Origin: JAVBTT01 sp031556035
GTDB taxonomy: Bacteria > Bacillota > Clostridia > Oscillospirales > UBA929
Direction: 5' to 3'
Length of the DNA stretch: 20,557 nt
Assembly (NCBI GenBank): GCA_031556035.1
Contig: JAVBTT010000031.1
Span: forward strand, 1-20,557
Positions 20,484-20,557 of this stretch are shown in pieces (position 1 is the first letter of the stretch; every line of letters begins with the position of its first letter). The notes beneath the pieces were generated by a model. It made no database searches. It was not told the origin of the DNA and saw only the letters and a program-made list of their open reading frames with translations. Made by a program: the position numbers and the translations under genes.

Positions 20484-20557
20484 ACCCGCACAGAGAGAAG
20501 TTGAGATAAAAAGGAAAAAAATAAATCATATGTCACACCACAACCACACAAACAACA

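Noticed and set aside
1..20557. CRISPR array, phage structural genes or toxin-antitoxin pair
   Set aside because: I saw no regularly spaced repeats, no capsid/tail/terminase genes and no convincing toxin-antitoxin motif on either strand.

Overview
The window looks like chromosomal DNA of a Gram-positive, fairly GC-rich member of the Clostridia (Firmicutes). The evidence is lipoprotein signal peptides with Clostridia-style lipoboxes, strong GGAGG-type ribosome binding sites, frequent GTG/TTG starts, an ECF sigma/DUF4367-type anti-sigma pair, an MMPL exporter paired with a Leu/Gly heptad-repeat protein, and a Clostridia-type large serine recombinase with a DUF4368-like tail. The species cannot be named from the sequence.

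Layout. (1) 1-1925, scrambled accessory segment, minus strand: the C-terminal half of an IS66 transposase is joined in frame to a degenerate metzincin-like metallopeptidase fragment. Next come the tail of one lipoprotein gene, a second nearly complete lipoprotein gene whose end runs into that tail, and a second metallopeptidase fragment that keeps a perfect HExxHxxGxxH motif. It reads as a duplicated lipoprotein/metallopeptidase locus that has collapsed by deletion and IS activity. (2) 1926-4773, minus strand: ECF sigma factor, membrane anti-sigma factor and YfbK-type von Willebrand A lipoprotein, a likely envelope-signalling cassette. (3) 4844-5518: OmpR-type response regulator with Glu in place of the phosphoacceptor Asp and no kinase beside it. 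(4) 5655-10309: MMPL/RND exporter plus exported heptad-repeat partner (4-bp overlap), divergent from a TetR-type repressor; the shared promoter region holds three evenly spaced half-sites. (5) 10350-12777, plus strand: promoter, PhnB-like VOC protein, DUF1905-DUF1801 fusion, YqeB-like selenium-dependent molybdenum hydroxylase accessory protein with no ordinary start codon, and a ModE-like HTH regulator. (6) 12803-14502: decayed IS5-type remnant, a near-consensus promoter and rhamnulokinase. (7) 14552-16980: three tightly packed envelope genes (three-TM protein, ApbE lipoprotein, RDD protein with an extracytoplasmic tail). (8) 17027-17204: promoter and tRNA-Ser(GCU). (9) 17265-20344, minus strand: end of an integrated mobile element, with a large serine recombinase, a small accessory protein and a winged-helix-like protein of unknown function. 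The last ~120 bases contain a poly-G/poly-C palindrome that looks like a contig-end artefact.

Most of the window is ordinary. The parts most worth a second look are the collapsed metallopeptidase/lipoprotein locus, the D-to-E receiver beside the sigma/anti-sigma/vWA cassette, the ApbE/RDD envelope trio, and the control elements around the serine recombinase (a terminator overlapping a stop codon and a perfect inverted repeat around the ribosome binding site). No gap longer than 300 bases lacks a gene or gene remnant.
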